From assembly GCA_038373885.1 (NCBI GenBank), contig JAWZYV010006116.1:1111111-1175110 (forward strand): a stretch of 64,000 nt of DNA, given 5' to 3'. Every line of letters begins with the position of its first letter. Positions within the stretch are counted from its first letter, which is position 1. The DNA is from Cheiracanthium punctorium. Its lineage: Eukaryota; Arthropoda; Arachnida; Araneae; Cheiracanthiidae. The notes beneath the pieces are model-generated. The model ran no database searches, was not told the DNA's origin, and saw nothing but the letters and a program-made list of their open reading frames with translations. The translations under genes were made by a program, and so were the position numbers. Below, piece after piece: positions 44,540 through 56,044 of the stretch.

Positions 44540-46320
44540 TCTATATAAATAAAAATAGACTTTTGTCTGTACATTTCTTGGAATTCAAAAATTTTGCGAT
44601 TTCTATCCGTTTCAAGCACCCGGGAATCCGATGCGACCCTCAAAAAAAAGTTTGTCTGTCTGTCATTCTGTCATTCTGTCCGTGACGCTTTTTTTTGTTT
44701 TGTTTAAGCATCACGTAAAAACGACTGAAGAGAATGATATGAAATTGAGTGTCATGATAGGTGGTCACTCAACTTAAAACATAGGCGTTGAATTTTTTAA
44801 AAATCTTGATTAGATTTTCAGATTTTGCGAAAATCGTTTCAAACTGCGTAAATTTGTGTTCAAGCATCACGTAAAAACGACTGAAGCGAATGATATGAAA
44901 TTGGGTGTCATGATAGGTGGTCACTCAACTTAAAACATAGGCGTCGATTTTTTAAAAAATCTTGATTGGATTTTGAGATTTTCCGAAAATACTTTCAAAC
45001 TGCGTAAATTTGTGTTCAAGCATCACGTAAAAACGACTGAAGCGAATGATATGAAATTGGGTGTCTTGATATGTGGTCACTCAACTTAAAACATAGGCGT
45101 CCAATTTTTAAAAAATCTTGATTGGATTTTGAGATTTTGCGAAAATCCTCTCAAACTGCGGAAATGTGTGTTCAAGCATCACGTAAAAATGACTGAAGCG
45201 AATGATATGAAATTGGGTGTCATGATAGGTGGTCACTTAACTTAAAACATAGGAGTCCAATTTTAAAAATATCTTGATTGGATTTTGAGATTTTGCGAAA
45301 ATCCTTTGAAACTGCGTAAATTTGTGTTCAAGCATCACGTAAAAACGACTGAAGCGAATGATATGAAATTGGGTGTCATGATAGGTGCTCACTCAACTTA
45401 AAACATAGGCGTCGAATTAAAAAAAAATCTTGATTAGATTTTGAAATTTTGCGAAAATCCTTTCAAACTGCGTAAATTTGTGTTCGCACATCACGTAATA
45501 ACTGTAAAGGGGGAAAAATGATATTTGGTGAAATGATAGGTGGTCACTCACCTTAAACTATAAGAATCAAATTTTAAAAAATCGATCAGATTTCGAGATT
45601 TTGTGAAAATCGTGTATAACTGAGTGAATCTTTGTTCCCGCATTACATAATAACGACTAAAGCGAATGATATGAAATTTGGTCACATGATAGATGGTTGC
45701 TCAACATAAACTATAGGTATCCAATTTTTTAAACATTTTTATTAGATTTTGAGATTTTGTGAAAATTCTCTCAAAATACGTTTATATTTCTTCAAATATC
45801 ACGTAATAACGACTAATACGAATGATACGAAATTTAGTGATATGATAGGTAGTTGCTAATCTTAATTTATAGGCGTTGAATTTTTAAAATATTTTGATTA
45901 CATTTTGAGATTTTGCGAAAATCGTTTTAAAATGCTGAAATTTTGTTCCAGCATCACGAAATAAAGACTGCAGTGAATGAAACGAAATTCGGTGACATGA
46001 TAGGTTGTCACTCAACTTAAATTCTAGGCTTCAAATTTTTCAAAAATGTTGATTAGATTTTGAGATTTTGCTAAAATTATTTCAATATGCGTAAATATTC
46101 GTTCGCGCATCACATAATTACAACTAAAGCGAATGAAATGATATTACTTAGTTACTCTCTAACCTGTAATATTTTAACAATACATAAAAATTATAACTTC
46201 GCTTTCTTTACTTTGGCAACATACTACATCCATTCTGTGTATTCCTACATTGCTGACGAAAGTTCTTGCTTTTTGGAAATTTGCTTTCACTAACCGGTGA
46301 AGGACGGGTACTTCAGCTAG
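44540..46320 (+). mobile_element. Non-autonomous Helitron carrying a 156-bp tandem array
   Basis: The 5' end is TCTATATAAATAAAAATAGA preceded by A (44539). The 3' end is ACCGGTGAAGGACGGGTACT then TCAGCTAG, followed by T (46321). TC start, a short hairpin about 11 bases before the CTAG terminus, and insertion between A and T are the Helitron signature. The 3' tip matches those at 24994 and 40703. The 1781 bp hold no Rep or helicase coding, only about ten tandem units, so it depends on an autonomous Helitron elsewhere. Confidence 0.8.
44708..46250 (+). repeat. 156-bp tandem repeat, about ten copies
   Basis: Units beginning GCATCACGTAAAAACGACTG start near 44708, 44864, 45020, 45176, 45332, 45486, 45640, 45795, 45951 and 46107, a period of 154-156 bp. 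Each also carries ATGATATGAAATTGGGTGTC, GGTGGTCACTCAACTTAAA and GATTTTGAGATTTTGCGAAA. The first five units are near-identical and the last five more diverged. Confidence 0.95.
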
Positions 46321-46749
46321 TACCAAATAAAACTATAGAAAGTCATCCTCATAGGTTAAAAAATTAAATGGATAATTTTTTTTCCCAAGAATAATGCTAT
46401 AAAATAATTCTAAAGAACTCTTGAAATATTGAAATATTTACTAATATTTTAACACGCCTACATGGTCACACTATTGATGACTGCTGCACGGGTAGTTGTT
46501 TCTAATGATTGCTTTGAAATTTTCAGCTTAAATTGTTTCAGCAACACCTCAAAAGCGCTTCGATATGCTACAACCATATCTTCGAGTGCCGCAAAAATAA
46601 AAATAACTGCCTAATAGGACGCTACAAACGCTACAACAAACGCATTTTAAGTAAAACATTTGCAAAACTTAGCATATTTGTAACAAAGATTTCAATCTCA
46701 GTATCTTTATGGTATGTTTTCACACATTACAGTAAGCAAATTTTAAATA

Positions 46750-47339
46750 CTAGGGGCACTCAAAAAGTAAGTTACACTTGTTCCTCCAGGGATGGCAACA
46801 TTGCGAAACAAGACCGAAGCTTAATTAGACGATAGTTCAGTTCCACGGCTTCCAACGATAGCAATTTCATTCGGACAATCGTTGGTGCGTACTGCGAGAC
46901 AATCGTTGGTGCGTACTGCGAGACAATCGTTGGTGCGTACTACGAGAAGGAAATGCCGCGTAAACTGGAAGCTTACTCCAACGTTGAAGTACGCGGCACA
47001 CTACGTTTTTGTGGGCAAAACGCTTCAAAACAAAGGCATTGTCCTCTTGCATGACAATGCAAGACCTCACAAGGCACGCACAACACAGGATTTGGCTCGC
47101 AGCTTTGGATGGGAGGTCTGGCAGCATCCACCGTGCAGACTGGCACCCCTTGGAGTAAGCTTCCAGTTTACGCAGCATTTCCTTCTCGTAGTACGCACCA
47201 ACGATTGTCACTCTCCAAATGAAATTGCTACCGTTGGAAGCCGTGGAACTGAGCTATCGTCTGATTAAGCTTCGGTCTTGTTTCGCAATGTTGCCATCCA
47301 TGGAGGAACAAGTGTAACTTACTTTTTGAATGCCCGTTG
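46750..47339. mobile_element. Foldback mariner derivative with ~190-bp near-identical arms
   Basis: Flanked by TA (46748-46749 and 47340-47341). The left tip CTAGGGGCACTCAAAAAGTA and the right tip in reverse complement CAACGGGCATTCAAAAAGTA differ only near the edge. The arms then match almost exactly through AAGTTACACTTGTTCCTCCA, GGCAACATTGCGAAACAAGA and on to AAACTGGAAGCTTACTCCAA. The left arm has three copies of a 24-bp unit (CAATCGTTGGTGCGTACTGC..., at 46876, 46900 and 46924) and the right arm has one. A transposase fragment fills the loop. Confidence 0.85.
46976..47155 (+). pseudogene. mariner transposase fragment
   Basis: This lies in the loop of the foldback element. It reads ...GIVLLHDNARPHKARTTQ, then SFGWEVWQHPPC, the block around the second catalytic aspartate of DD34D mariners. 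It is cut off at the right arm, where the sequence switches to the inverted repeat instead of the expected SADLAPSD block, so the third aspartate is lost. It cannot be functional. Confidence 0.8.
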
Positions 47340-47830
47340 TAAAAATCCGATTGAATAAAAGGTTCTGCGTAGACTCACTAACTATAGTCCACAGTTATTT
47401 TATAAAATCTGAGAGAAAACAATGTAACTGGCTATATATCTATCTATGTAGTGAAACTGTATAACGATACTCTCTGTAATGATAAACCTGCTTGAAGCGA
47501 TAATTTTTTTGTCCCGACGAAATTCCCTTTTACTCAATGCATTTTGAATATGTCTACAGCGACATTTACTTTTTTCATGCACCTATCTATAACAATAATT
47601 TTAATTCGTACAAAAAGTTTTATAAATACGCATAAACCATTCTTTTTCATTTTGGAGAGCACTACCAATTTTCCAGCACCTAATGTGTTTTTGTTTTTTT
47701 TTTTTTTTTTTTTTGTAATGCTACAAAGATATAAAACTAATGTCCCTTTATACATACTTTGTATGCTGTTAATGAAATTATATCTAAAATTTCCACACCT
47801 TTATTGAATTCAAAAAGAAAATGCAATATA

Positions 47831-47979
47831 CCGTATTCCGAATATAACGCGGTGTTTTTTGACTGATCATTGCCCTTAAAAAACCTGACTCGCGCTAAAT
47901 TCCATGCCTAAATATAGAATTTTTGCAATTATCTTCATGAAAACTTTCGGGCTCGCGTTATATTCGGTAGTCAATATGG
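47831..47979. mobile_element. MITE of the CCGAATATAACGCG family, copy 2
   Basis: TA flanks at 47829-47830 and 47980-47981. The ends are CCGTATTCCGAATATAACGC and, in reverse complement, CCATATTGACTACCGAATAT followed by AACGCG. The middle shares CTGACTCGCGCT and AATATAGRATTTT with copy 1 at 1874-2074. It is 149 bp and non-coding. Confidence 0.75.
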
Positions 47980-48195
47980 TAGTAAATTCGAAATCAAAAG
48001 TAGGTAATTAATACTTTATGCATATGCGTTAAGCTTCACTTCTATACAATAGATTCATCACCCGAACTCCCAAGTCATTTTACAAGTTGTACCCAATAAG
48101 GATTGGAGTGCTATTTCTGCTCGGGGAATGTATTTTAATCTTTACTTCCATGATTATAAAACACCTTTAATTCAAATAGTATGCAAAAATTCAAC

Positions 48196-48589
48196 CTGTC
48201 TACAACGATAAACCACTAGTGCCGACTTGTAAAAATTATTGGGTCGCTCGAACGAGTCGTTTTGGAGGGGGTTGTTAAAAGATACTTCTTAGTAGATTTC
48301 AAAGAATCAGAATTTTCTAATATACGTTTCAAAATGCGCATTTTTTATTATAATCCCTATATTAAAAAACTCCTTTTACATTTTAGAAAAAAAATTCAGA
48401 AAAATTTTATAAACGTTTCAAGTATCCTATCTTAATTTCAAATTAAGTTTAATACAGCGCACAAAAAATGTATATAATTTAATAGACATGAAGGAAGTCA
48501 TGTGTTTTTCGCTTTTTTTTTTTTTAGATTATGATCGATTAGCAATCGAGAGGAGTGCTCTCGGTGGGTGTCTTTTTAAGGGTCCTAAC
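48196..48589. repeat. Repeat copy A, left part (continues at 62331)
   Basis: Similar to 55711-56110: shared blocks include AAGTATCCTATCTTAATTTC, ATGTATATAATTTAATAGAC and GAGTGCTCTCSGTGGGTG. It breaks off at GTCCTAAC, where the large element begins, and resumes at 62331. Confidence 0.85.
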
Positions 48590-49172
48590 CAGGGATCCGT
48601 AACTTAACGTAACAAAATTGTAACGTTATTCGGCCTTGTAACAAAATAATTCGTTATACAATTTTTATATGTACAAATAACTGCTTGATTTTCGTTATGT
48701 ATTAGTTACGTTACATTTTGTATTTTATTATCGTACCGTAACAAATCTACAGAACGCAAATGAATACGTTATTGCAATAACGTTATTCAGAATAACGTTA
48801 TTCCGTTTTGTGTTATACTCAGAAACTGAACAAAAAGTAACAGAATGCATTCGGTTACTCATGCTAACGCTTAGTTTATAACGTTAAACTCACCTAACTA
48901 TTTAATAACGATACAGTATCAATTAGTTATAGAATATAGCATTTCGCTGAATAACGTTTTAAATACGGTATGAGACCATAACGTTAAAGGAACAGAACGA
49001 TATATTCATACCGTTATAGCTACATAACTATATGCAATAATATTGGAACATTTCGTTACAAATTATAACATATTGGTGTCAATATATTTAAATACGGTAT
49101 AAGATCTATCGGTTCAAATAACTTAAAGATTTCTGATCCGAATCAACGGCTTTTCGGACTAAGAGGAGGGTG
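48590..49172. repeat. Left inverted arm of the 13.7-kb element
   Basis: Rich in self-complementary AACGTT cores, usually as ATAACGTTAT, GTAACGTTAT or TAACGTTAAA, and in TACGGTAT. The order of blocks (ACGATACAGTATCAATTAGT, TTTAAATACGGTATGAGACC, CATAACGTTAAAGGAACAGA) mirrors the right arm. Confidence 0.85.
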
Positions 49173-49586
49173 TAAGATAAGTGTAGCGTGAGAGCCACCC
49201 TTACTTATGTTTTGTATGTAGCACACACACGGACATAGGGGCTGTCCAGGAGCAAGGGCTTCGGAAGCATAGGCCAAGGGGATCGTTTGCCTCCCCCCTA
49301 GATTATTATATGCCGTTTTTTCTCTGCTTTTTAGTTTTTTTCCAATACGATAACCATATGTTGAAACAATCTTTGTCCTCCCCCCACCCCTGCATCGGAA
49401 AATTTTGTGCCGACGCCCATGTCCAGGAGTCGCGAGTCAGACAGTATGATAGGGGTATATTGAATAATATAAGGGTATATAAAGGGGTAGATACAAAGCC
49501 ATTGCTAAGGGTTTATTTAAGGAGGGGAGATAAACTGCCAAGTCAAATATCGGTTTTTAGCAACTTATTAATTTTTTTATCAACTA

Positions 49587-51085
49587 CACTCATGTCCATA
49601 AATTAAGGATAATTCAGAATCACACAGAAATTGATCTCTAAAATAAAAATTTCACCTGTAGAATGATCACACACATCTTGAAGAAGAATATGCAAATTAC
49701 AGAAAACCACCAGATGGCGTGGATGGTACGTCACAATGACGAGAGTGTAAGAGAGAGGTATATAAGGAATGGTGGCAAAAAAGTAAAATTGTTCACAAGC
49801 GCTGTGAAAGCCTTTCAGTGCAAAAACCGCATAGTTATGGCACAAAGGAGGTATTTGGATGATGTTTTACGTGGCAGAATTATCGGACGACTGGAATGTG
49901 GACGTACCCAGCTGGAAGTATCCGAGGAACTTGGAATCGCCCAGAGTGTCATCTCCAGGCTTTGGAAACGATTCCAAGATGATGGTAATGTGAGTAGACG
50001 TTACAGCACAGGTCGCCTCCGAGTTACAACGCCGAATGAGAACCGCTATTTGGCAGTTACTGCCAAAAGAAACAGACGGAGTACAGCATCAGACCTGTCT
50101 CGTCAGCTCTCTTCAGCTACCGGTACGACAGTTTCAAGGCAGACCGTGTACAGACGCTTAGGGCACATTGGTCTATATGCTCGTAGGCCTGTCAGATGTG
50201 TTCCACTTACCGCAACTCACTGTCGCCTGCGATTAACCTGGAGTAGAGAGCATGCATTGTGGACACCGCAACAGTGGTCTTGTGTGATGTTTTCCGACGA
50301 GTCCAGGTTTAGTTTGGAGTCTGATTCTCGCCGGACATTCATCTGGAGAGCGCCAGGTACCCGTTACCACCAAGAGAACACCATTGAAAGACACCGTTAC
50401 GGTGGTGCAGGATGGCTCGTTTGGGGAGGAATTATTCTTGGTTCCAGAACTGACCTGCATGTTCAGAGTGTAACGATGACAGGCCACATCTATCGGGATG
50501 TCATTCTGGAACAACATGTACGTTTGTACGCCATGGGTGCTGAATTTGTGTTTATGGATGACAACGCCCGTCCTCACCGTGCAAGCATTGTAGACGAATG
50601 CCTTCAATCGGAGGATATAACCCGTATGCATTGGCCAGCATACTCACCGGACTTGAATCCAATAGAGCATGTGTGGGATATGCTTGGCCGACGAATTGCA
50701 GCCCGTCAACCCCCTCCCACCTGTCTACCGGAACTTCGGAGTGCATTACTTGATAAGTGGTGTAATATTCCCCAAGATCAGATTGATCATTTGATACTCA
50801 GCATGCCTAGGCGTTGTCAGGCCTGTATTGCATCGTCCGGGAGACATACTCCGTATTAACCATCCTACTAACCATGTTATACTGTTTTTTGTAAATAGGT
50901 TCTTTTTTGAAATTTGGTCAAGGGAGTAAAACTTGCAATTTTTATTAATTATGTCAAACATATAGCATCTTTTTTGCTCTTTACTTTTTGTTTAATAAAT
51001 AGACTTTACAAATAAGTCAAATTTGTTTTGCTTCTTTCTCTTTCTTTGCCTGAACTTCATTATCCTTAATTTATGGACATGAGTG
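49587..51085 (+). mobile_element. Tc1-type transposon, apparently complete
   Basis: TA duplications at 49585-49586 and 51086-51087. The ends CACTCATGTCCATAAATTAA and its exact complement at the right, continuing GGATAAT, form a ~27-bp inverted repeat. The element is 1499 bp with one intact transposase frame. It is nested in the 13.7-kb element and is younger than it. Confidence 0.95.
49837..50859 (+). CDS. Tc1 transposase (DD34E)
   Basis: The protein is 340 residues from MAQRRYLDDVLRGRI. The open frame extends upstream to 49663, but the upstream 58 codons are not transposase-like, and MAQRRYL is the start expected for this family. An N-terminal bipartite helix-turn-helix (ECGRTQLEVSEELGIAQSV; STASDLSRQLSSATG) binds the inverted repeats. 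The catalytic core has FSDESRF, MDDNARPHRA and YSPDLNPIEHVWDMLGRR. The second aspartate and final glutamate are 34 residues apart, the Tc1 spacing. It cuts and pastes the element at TA sites. There is no internal stop or frameshift. It ends SSGRHTPY. Activity is plausible but not shown. Confidence 0.95.
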   Translation: MAQRRYLDDVLRGRIIGRLECGRTQLEVSEELGIAQSVISRLWKRFQDDGNVSRRYSTGRLRVTTPNENRYLAVTAKRNRRSTASDLSRQLSSATGTTVSRQTVYRRLGHIGLYARRPVRCVPLTATHCRLRLTWSREHALWTPQQWSCVMFSDESRFSLESDSRRTFIWRAPGTRYHQENTIERHRYGGAGWLVWGGIILGSRTDLHVQSVTMTGHIYRDVILEQHVRLYAMGAEFVFMDDNARPHRASIVDECLQSEDITRMHWPAYSPDLNPIEHVWDMLGRRIAARQPPPTCLPELRSALLDKWCNIPQDQIDHLILSMPRRCQACIASSGRHTPY

Positions 51086-52560
51086 TATATTACCAACTTT
51101 TAATTTTGTCAAGCGTATCAGAAATGAATTATGGTTTTCGTTATTTTTTTTACGAAGTTTTCCAATTAGGAGTCTAATTTTGCCAAGTTTAACAGAATTT
51201 TGCGAGTATTAGAGGGCAGACTCCCCCTACCCCACCTCCCCCTTTAGCAAGGGCCCTGTGTACACGATCTTCAAGAAAAACCTTTTTTTCTAATAGTGGG
51301 TGCATGAGCTAAATTACTTGAACTTCTAAAGCCGAGATTCCAAAAGGAGTCAATTAAGTTTTCAATGGACCTATATTATTCCATGGACGTATTGGGGATC
51401 GAAAATAACTTTTCGCACTTTTAACACATTTCTTTTTCTATTTCTGCTTACTTTTTAAATAAAAAATTTAAACATCTCTGGGGCACAGTCAGCTGGGACA
51501 TGCCACCTTTTTACGATTGTAAAAACTGTTTTGGATGAAGTGGAAAGTCTCAGCGTTTTGGCTTATCCCGCGGTTGTCAGTCTGACTATGGAGTTTTGGA
51601 TATTGAAGAGAAATCGTTTTTTATTATCTGGGTTATTTAATCGTCTAAGCCGAGATTTCAGAGGGTGTCAATGAAAGTTTTAAATGGGCAGAGGTTTCAG
51701 GGACGTTTTGAAGGGTGAAGATTATTTTTTTTGTGTTTTAACTGTTTCTTGTTTTCTTTTTCTTTTTTAAATGAAAAAATAAATTTGTTGGTCTATTAAT
51801 AAAATGAAATTAAGGAAGTCGAAATTAGAGGCGTAGCAATGGATATATATCCCCCTCGACGCCGAAATTTTTAGATCAGTTACCATGAGCTTTTAGATTT
51901 TTATGTCTTGCAGAAATTACATTTATTTATTCCCGACACTAATGCATATTTTTACCCCGAATAAATTACCCTCTACATTTCTGGTCAAGGTAGTGAAAAG
52001 GTTGGGAATCTGAAGAGAATTTCGACAACATTAATACATTTTAAGAGACATACTGGTTTACGTGTTTAATACCAAAAGTGATATCGTTCTTTTATAATTG
52101 CCGACATGAGCCGATCATTCTCGTTACAATTTTTTTCGGAAGGGGGGGGGGATTGGTAATATGAAGTGCTCGAAAATGATACAGCTTGTTCATTAGAAAT
52201 ATGAGTGTCTCACGTTTGAGTACCTCATGCGTGCTTAATCATGTGTACTATGATTCACGTTAACCACAACAGGGCAATAATTTGCTAGTGATAGTTCTGG
52301 ATCCGCGAGTAAAGCTTCAATGAACAAAAATGAGAAAATTGAGAGTCAAAATAATTTTATTTATGCTCAGTCAGTACATATAAGTATTACACGACGCTAT
52401 TTTCCATTTAAATGTTAACAGTAATGTGTAAGGTATGTATGACAGACATTCACTGTTTAGTACAAGGACTAGTTTCTTCATGCTTCGAATCCTCACACTC
52501 ACTCGTTGTTAGAACTACAGTACTATTATAATCAAGCATGGTTTTCAGCGTCGACATAAT
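51086..52560. other. Interior of the large element without recognised features
   Basis: Low-complexity DNA with a G run near 52143-52152. No supported gene or repeat family. Confidence 0.45.
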
Positions 52561-52791
52561 TTGTCTTTGTCTACATGCCTTGTCACGGCGAGGCACTTTT
52601 CAGATGTGATTGCCAGATAAAGCGAAGGGGAAGGGGAGAAAAAATGTTGAAAGTCGCACAAGGTTTGCAATTTTTGATAATTGCTCGCCAAGTTTGGTGT
52701 CAAAAATACGTCTTCAAAACCAAACCAAGCTCTGTGATATCTTCCAAATTTGGCTAGAAACTGGCAAACGCGACAGATTATTACAAAGGAA

Positions 52792-53267
52792 AAGTATAGT
52801 TAGAATATGCCTGGCGAAAACTGTAAAACAGTTTTAGAAGGCGATTTTAATATAGATCTCAATTCCGAAGATGTGTTTTACTGAACAGGAAGACAAATAT
52901 GGTACACTCATAGATTACGATACACTTTCCAAATGGTATTTATAAAGGTGAAGTATAGTTAGAATATGCCTGAGAAAGATTCTTAAACAGTTTTGGTAGG
53001 CAATTTTAATATAGATTTCAATTTTGAAGAAGGGTTTGTGAGCAAGAAAGACAAACACGGCACACTCATGAATTATGATGCACATTCCAAACAGTATTTA
53101 AAATGCTGAAGTATAGTTGGAATATGCTTGTAAAACAGTATGTATTGTAAAACAGTTTTAGTAGGTGATTTAAGGATAGATTTAGAATCCAAAGATGTGT
53201 TTTATGGAGCAAGGAAAAAAAATACAGCACAATGAATAATGATACACTTTTCAACTTAATGAAATAA
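52792..53267 (+). repeat. 158-bp tandem triplication of an endonuclease-like fragment
   Basis: Three units start AAGTATAGTTRGAATATGC at 52792, 52951 and 53109. Units 1 and 2 can be read as V-L-(E/V)-G-(D/N)-FNID(L/F), resembling the GDFN block of endonuclease/exonuclease/phosphatase domains, followed by a shared GACAAAYAYGGYACACTCAT stretch. All units have stops. The link to the EEP fold rests on a short motif and is tentative; the tandem structure is certain. Confidence 0.7.
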
Positions 53268-53325
53268 GGAAGAAAACTAGGGAAGAAGCATGGACTATGA
53301 TATGCTTTTAATACATAGCACTCAA

Positions 53326-53366
53326 GTGCGTATTTAAAATCTGTGTGTTAGATTTTAAATACGCAC
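53326..53366. other. Perfect 17-bp-stem hairpin
   Basis: GTGCGTATTTAAAATCT at 53326-53342, a 7-base loop GTGTGTT, and the exact reverse complement at 53350-53366. Confidence 0.9.
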
Positions 53367-53734
53367 TGTGTTCTTAAGTGTTTCAGATTTTAACTTTAAA
53401 AAAATAATACAGCCAACTAGGAAAAATTCAAGCTTGTAATAGTCCTGTATTTACTTTGAACAAATAACTACATCTTACATTTTAGCAGTTTGTTGCTACG
53501 GCCCGGCAAGTAAGGCTAAATAGTAATTAAAAGGAACATTCAGATAAAAAATACGATTTTCGCCAGTTCTACAGGAACATTTTGACTGACAGTGACTTGA
53601 CTTTGATTCACGGGGATTATGTAACTCACACGACATCACAAAAATTTGTCAACCCAGATGTCTTCTGACTTAAAACTCGGGCGCAAAAAAGGAAAGTTGT
53701 TAAGAGCTGTAAAAAAGAATTCGTTTACATTATG

Positions 53735-54010
53735 GTCTATGGATAGAAATTCTTGAAAGTGCGCTATTGCATCGGCAGAAAACCGTCCGAAACTGTAGAC
53801 CGTTAGATCGACAGCCGCGCAGTATGTCCGAACGCGGTACCTTCACACTTTGGCTATCGACCATACTCATTGTCTTAACACTAGTGTCTAAACGGCGCAG
53901 TCGATTGAGCTCAAATTGAGCTTGTATGTTATAGGTCACGGTCGCATGACCCGCGTAGATTTTGGTGTGTGTAGTGCTAGTAATTTGTTCACAGGATTGC
54001 AAAAGTAATT
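53735..54010 (-). mobile_element. SINE family 3 related copy
   Basis: On the minus strand it shares AAGACAATGAGTATGGT and GATAGCCAAAGTGT with 58915-59180, and the CTAACGGTCT-CAGTTTCGG block with the 60145 copy. Diverged, with no target duplication found. Confidence 0.5.
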
Positions 54011-54731
54011 CTTATGCATTTCGGCCTACGAATGCAAATCAATTAAAACGTACTAGTGTTTAAATGGTACATTCGAATAAGTTTAAAAAGGGTATGAATA
54101 TTATAGATCGCCGTCACACAACCTGTATATCCGCCACTGGGTGTAATAAGCATCTTTATAACATAGTGAACTTTCTTGTATTACTTCAGTTTTAAAGTAT
54201 TTCAAAGACTGAGATAACCATTCCCCTCTTCTTTGAAATGCAAGAAATTCCCTTAAAAGTGCTCCTATAAGAACCCATGAATGACGACACGATCCATAGA
54301 TTGAATACTATTGATTTATACGAAAGTTAATGCGAGTCATGGAACTGACTTCACGCTAGATATACACTTACAGAATTTAGAGTTATTTTTAGGTTAAAAA
54401 TGCAAAATAAAATACCAGGGACCAAATAGCTGCCTGGTTTGTCGTTGCATTAGTGAGGTTCTTCGTATATGTATTATATTTCTAAAGATAGGTTCATATT
54501 TTTTAATTCTGACAAAAAAGATTGTACGGAAATCTATTTGGGCGGTCTATAAAAGTCCTTTTCGTTTGCACATCACACCGTTGTAAAATCACAAAATAAA
54601 AATATCATTATGTTCAAAATAATTATACAAAAAAAACGTCTCCTTTTAAAATAAAAAATACGGTGAAGGGGATGGCATACCGCCTCAAATACAGCACTTC
54701 TATTCTGATTGAAAAGCGATTCGTATCGTAA

Positions 54732-54929
54732 ATTTATGGACGAGAAATTTTCGTGAGAAATATCGTGTGAGACAATTCTCTGTCTCGTCTAGCGTCTCGC
54801 CTTGCTAAATATTTCCTTTCTCGTCTCGCGTCTTGCCTCGAAAAATTTTCTCTGTTTTCGTCTCGCGTTCTAGTCTCGCATGCTAAACAGGAACGCGACA
54901 CGATGCGATATATCTCGTGTCCATCCCTA
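54732..54929. mobile_element. hAT-like MITE related to 16880-17054
   Basis: The right tip in reverse complement is TAGGGATGGACACGAGATAT, matching the tip at 16880. The left tip is a damaged ATGGACGAGAAAT. The interior is rich in GTCTCG and TCTCGTCTCG, the complement of the GCGAGAC repeats in the other copy. No clear duplication remains. Confidence 0.5.
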
Positions 54930-55257
54930 GTTGCAACTCTGCCGGATTAAAAGTGGCTAGAATCACAGCGAAAAATGGATAGAAATGGCTAAAAATTATT
55001 TCGAGGTGAGAGAAAAATAAATTACTAATAAACTAATTGCAATAACAAAACAAAATTTTGATTTTGCCTCGTTTTGAACGTGTCCTTAAAGGAATAAATT
55101 GTAACATCAAGTCAAGGTGCCCTATTGTGTTCTCGACATCCAGACAGTCGTCTACGAAGTTTTGTTTCGCTGTCGCAGAATGTCTACGCTTTTAAAAAGA
55201 CGTAGACCATCGTTTATACCATCATGTTTGCGCATGCGCATTATAAAATAAATTTAA

Positions 55258-55421
55258 ATAACATTAGGGGGGGGGTTATGGGGGTCATAACCCCCCCATG
55301 AGGAATTTTTTGCCATACAAAATGTATATTCTTCACTACATTGTCACACCCACGTATACATATATATGAGTTGTAGTAGTCGTAACCCCCCCCCCATGAA
55401 AAATTTCTGGCTACGCCCCTG
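55258..55421 (-). mobile_element. hAT-like fragment with CAGGGGCGTAGCCAG terminus
   Basis: On the minus strand it starts CAGGGGCGTAGCCAGAAATT, a common hAT terminus, then runs of G and GGTTACGAC. The other side repeats ATTCCTCATGGGGGGGTTAT. It probably is an internally deleted element. The inner end is not well defined. Confidence 0.5.
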
Positions 55422-56044
55422 AATGATGCAAATGGAGAACTACAGACACGGACAAGCGGAATGGACCTATGACTAACGACGTTTAAAATGGCTAGAAATG
55501 GCAGAAATAGCTTCAAACAGGAAGAATACGGCTTAATTCCTTAAGTTCTGATATTCTGATTGTCTGAGGTGGGTGATTGGATGGGATATTTCGGTGAAAG
55601 GTCTCGACATACAAAGTCAAATGTAAGTCATGAAATCGAAGAACCTTTCTGCGCTGTTATCTTTTGTCGCAAACATAGCCAGAAGTTTTTCTGGAGAAGT
55701 TGTGAAAGGCAGCGGTGCACCCTGGCACCGAATTGTAAAAAAATTTTGAGGGAGCTCGAATGATTCGTTGGGACGTGGGGGGGGGGCGGCGTTAAAAAAT
55801 ACTAACCAATAGTTTAATAGTTTCCATAGAATCAGGATTTTTGTAATTACGTTCCAAAATGTGCATTTTTCATTATAATCATTATATTAAAAAATTATTT
55901 TTACATTTCAGAAAATCTGCATAATTGTTTCAAGTATCCTATCTTAATTTCAAATTAAATAAGTTTAAATGGAGCGCATAGAAATGTATATAATTTAATA
56001 GACATGAAAGAAATCATGTGTTTTTCGCATTTTTTAAAATTACG

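Noticed and set aside
44708..46250. CRISPR array
   Set aside because: Repeat units are adjacent with a ~156-bp period and no unique spacers, and the sequence is eukaryotic.
49663..49836. Upstream extension of the Tc1 transposase frame
   Set aside because: The first 58 codons do not resemble transposase, while MAQRRYL at 49837 is the normal family start.
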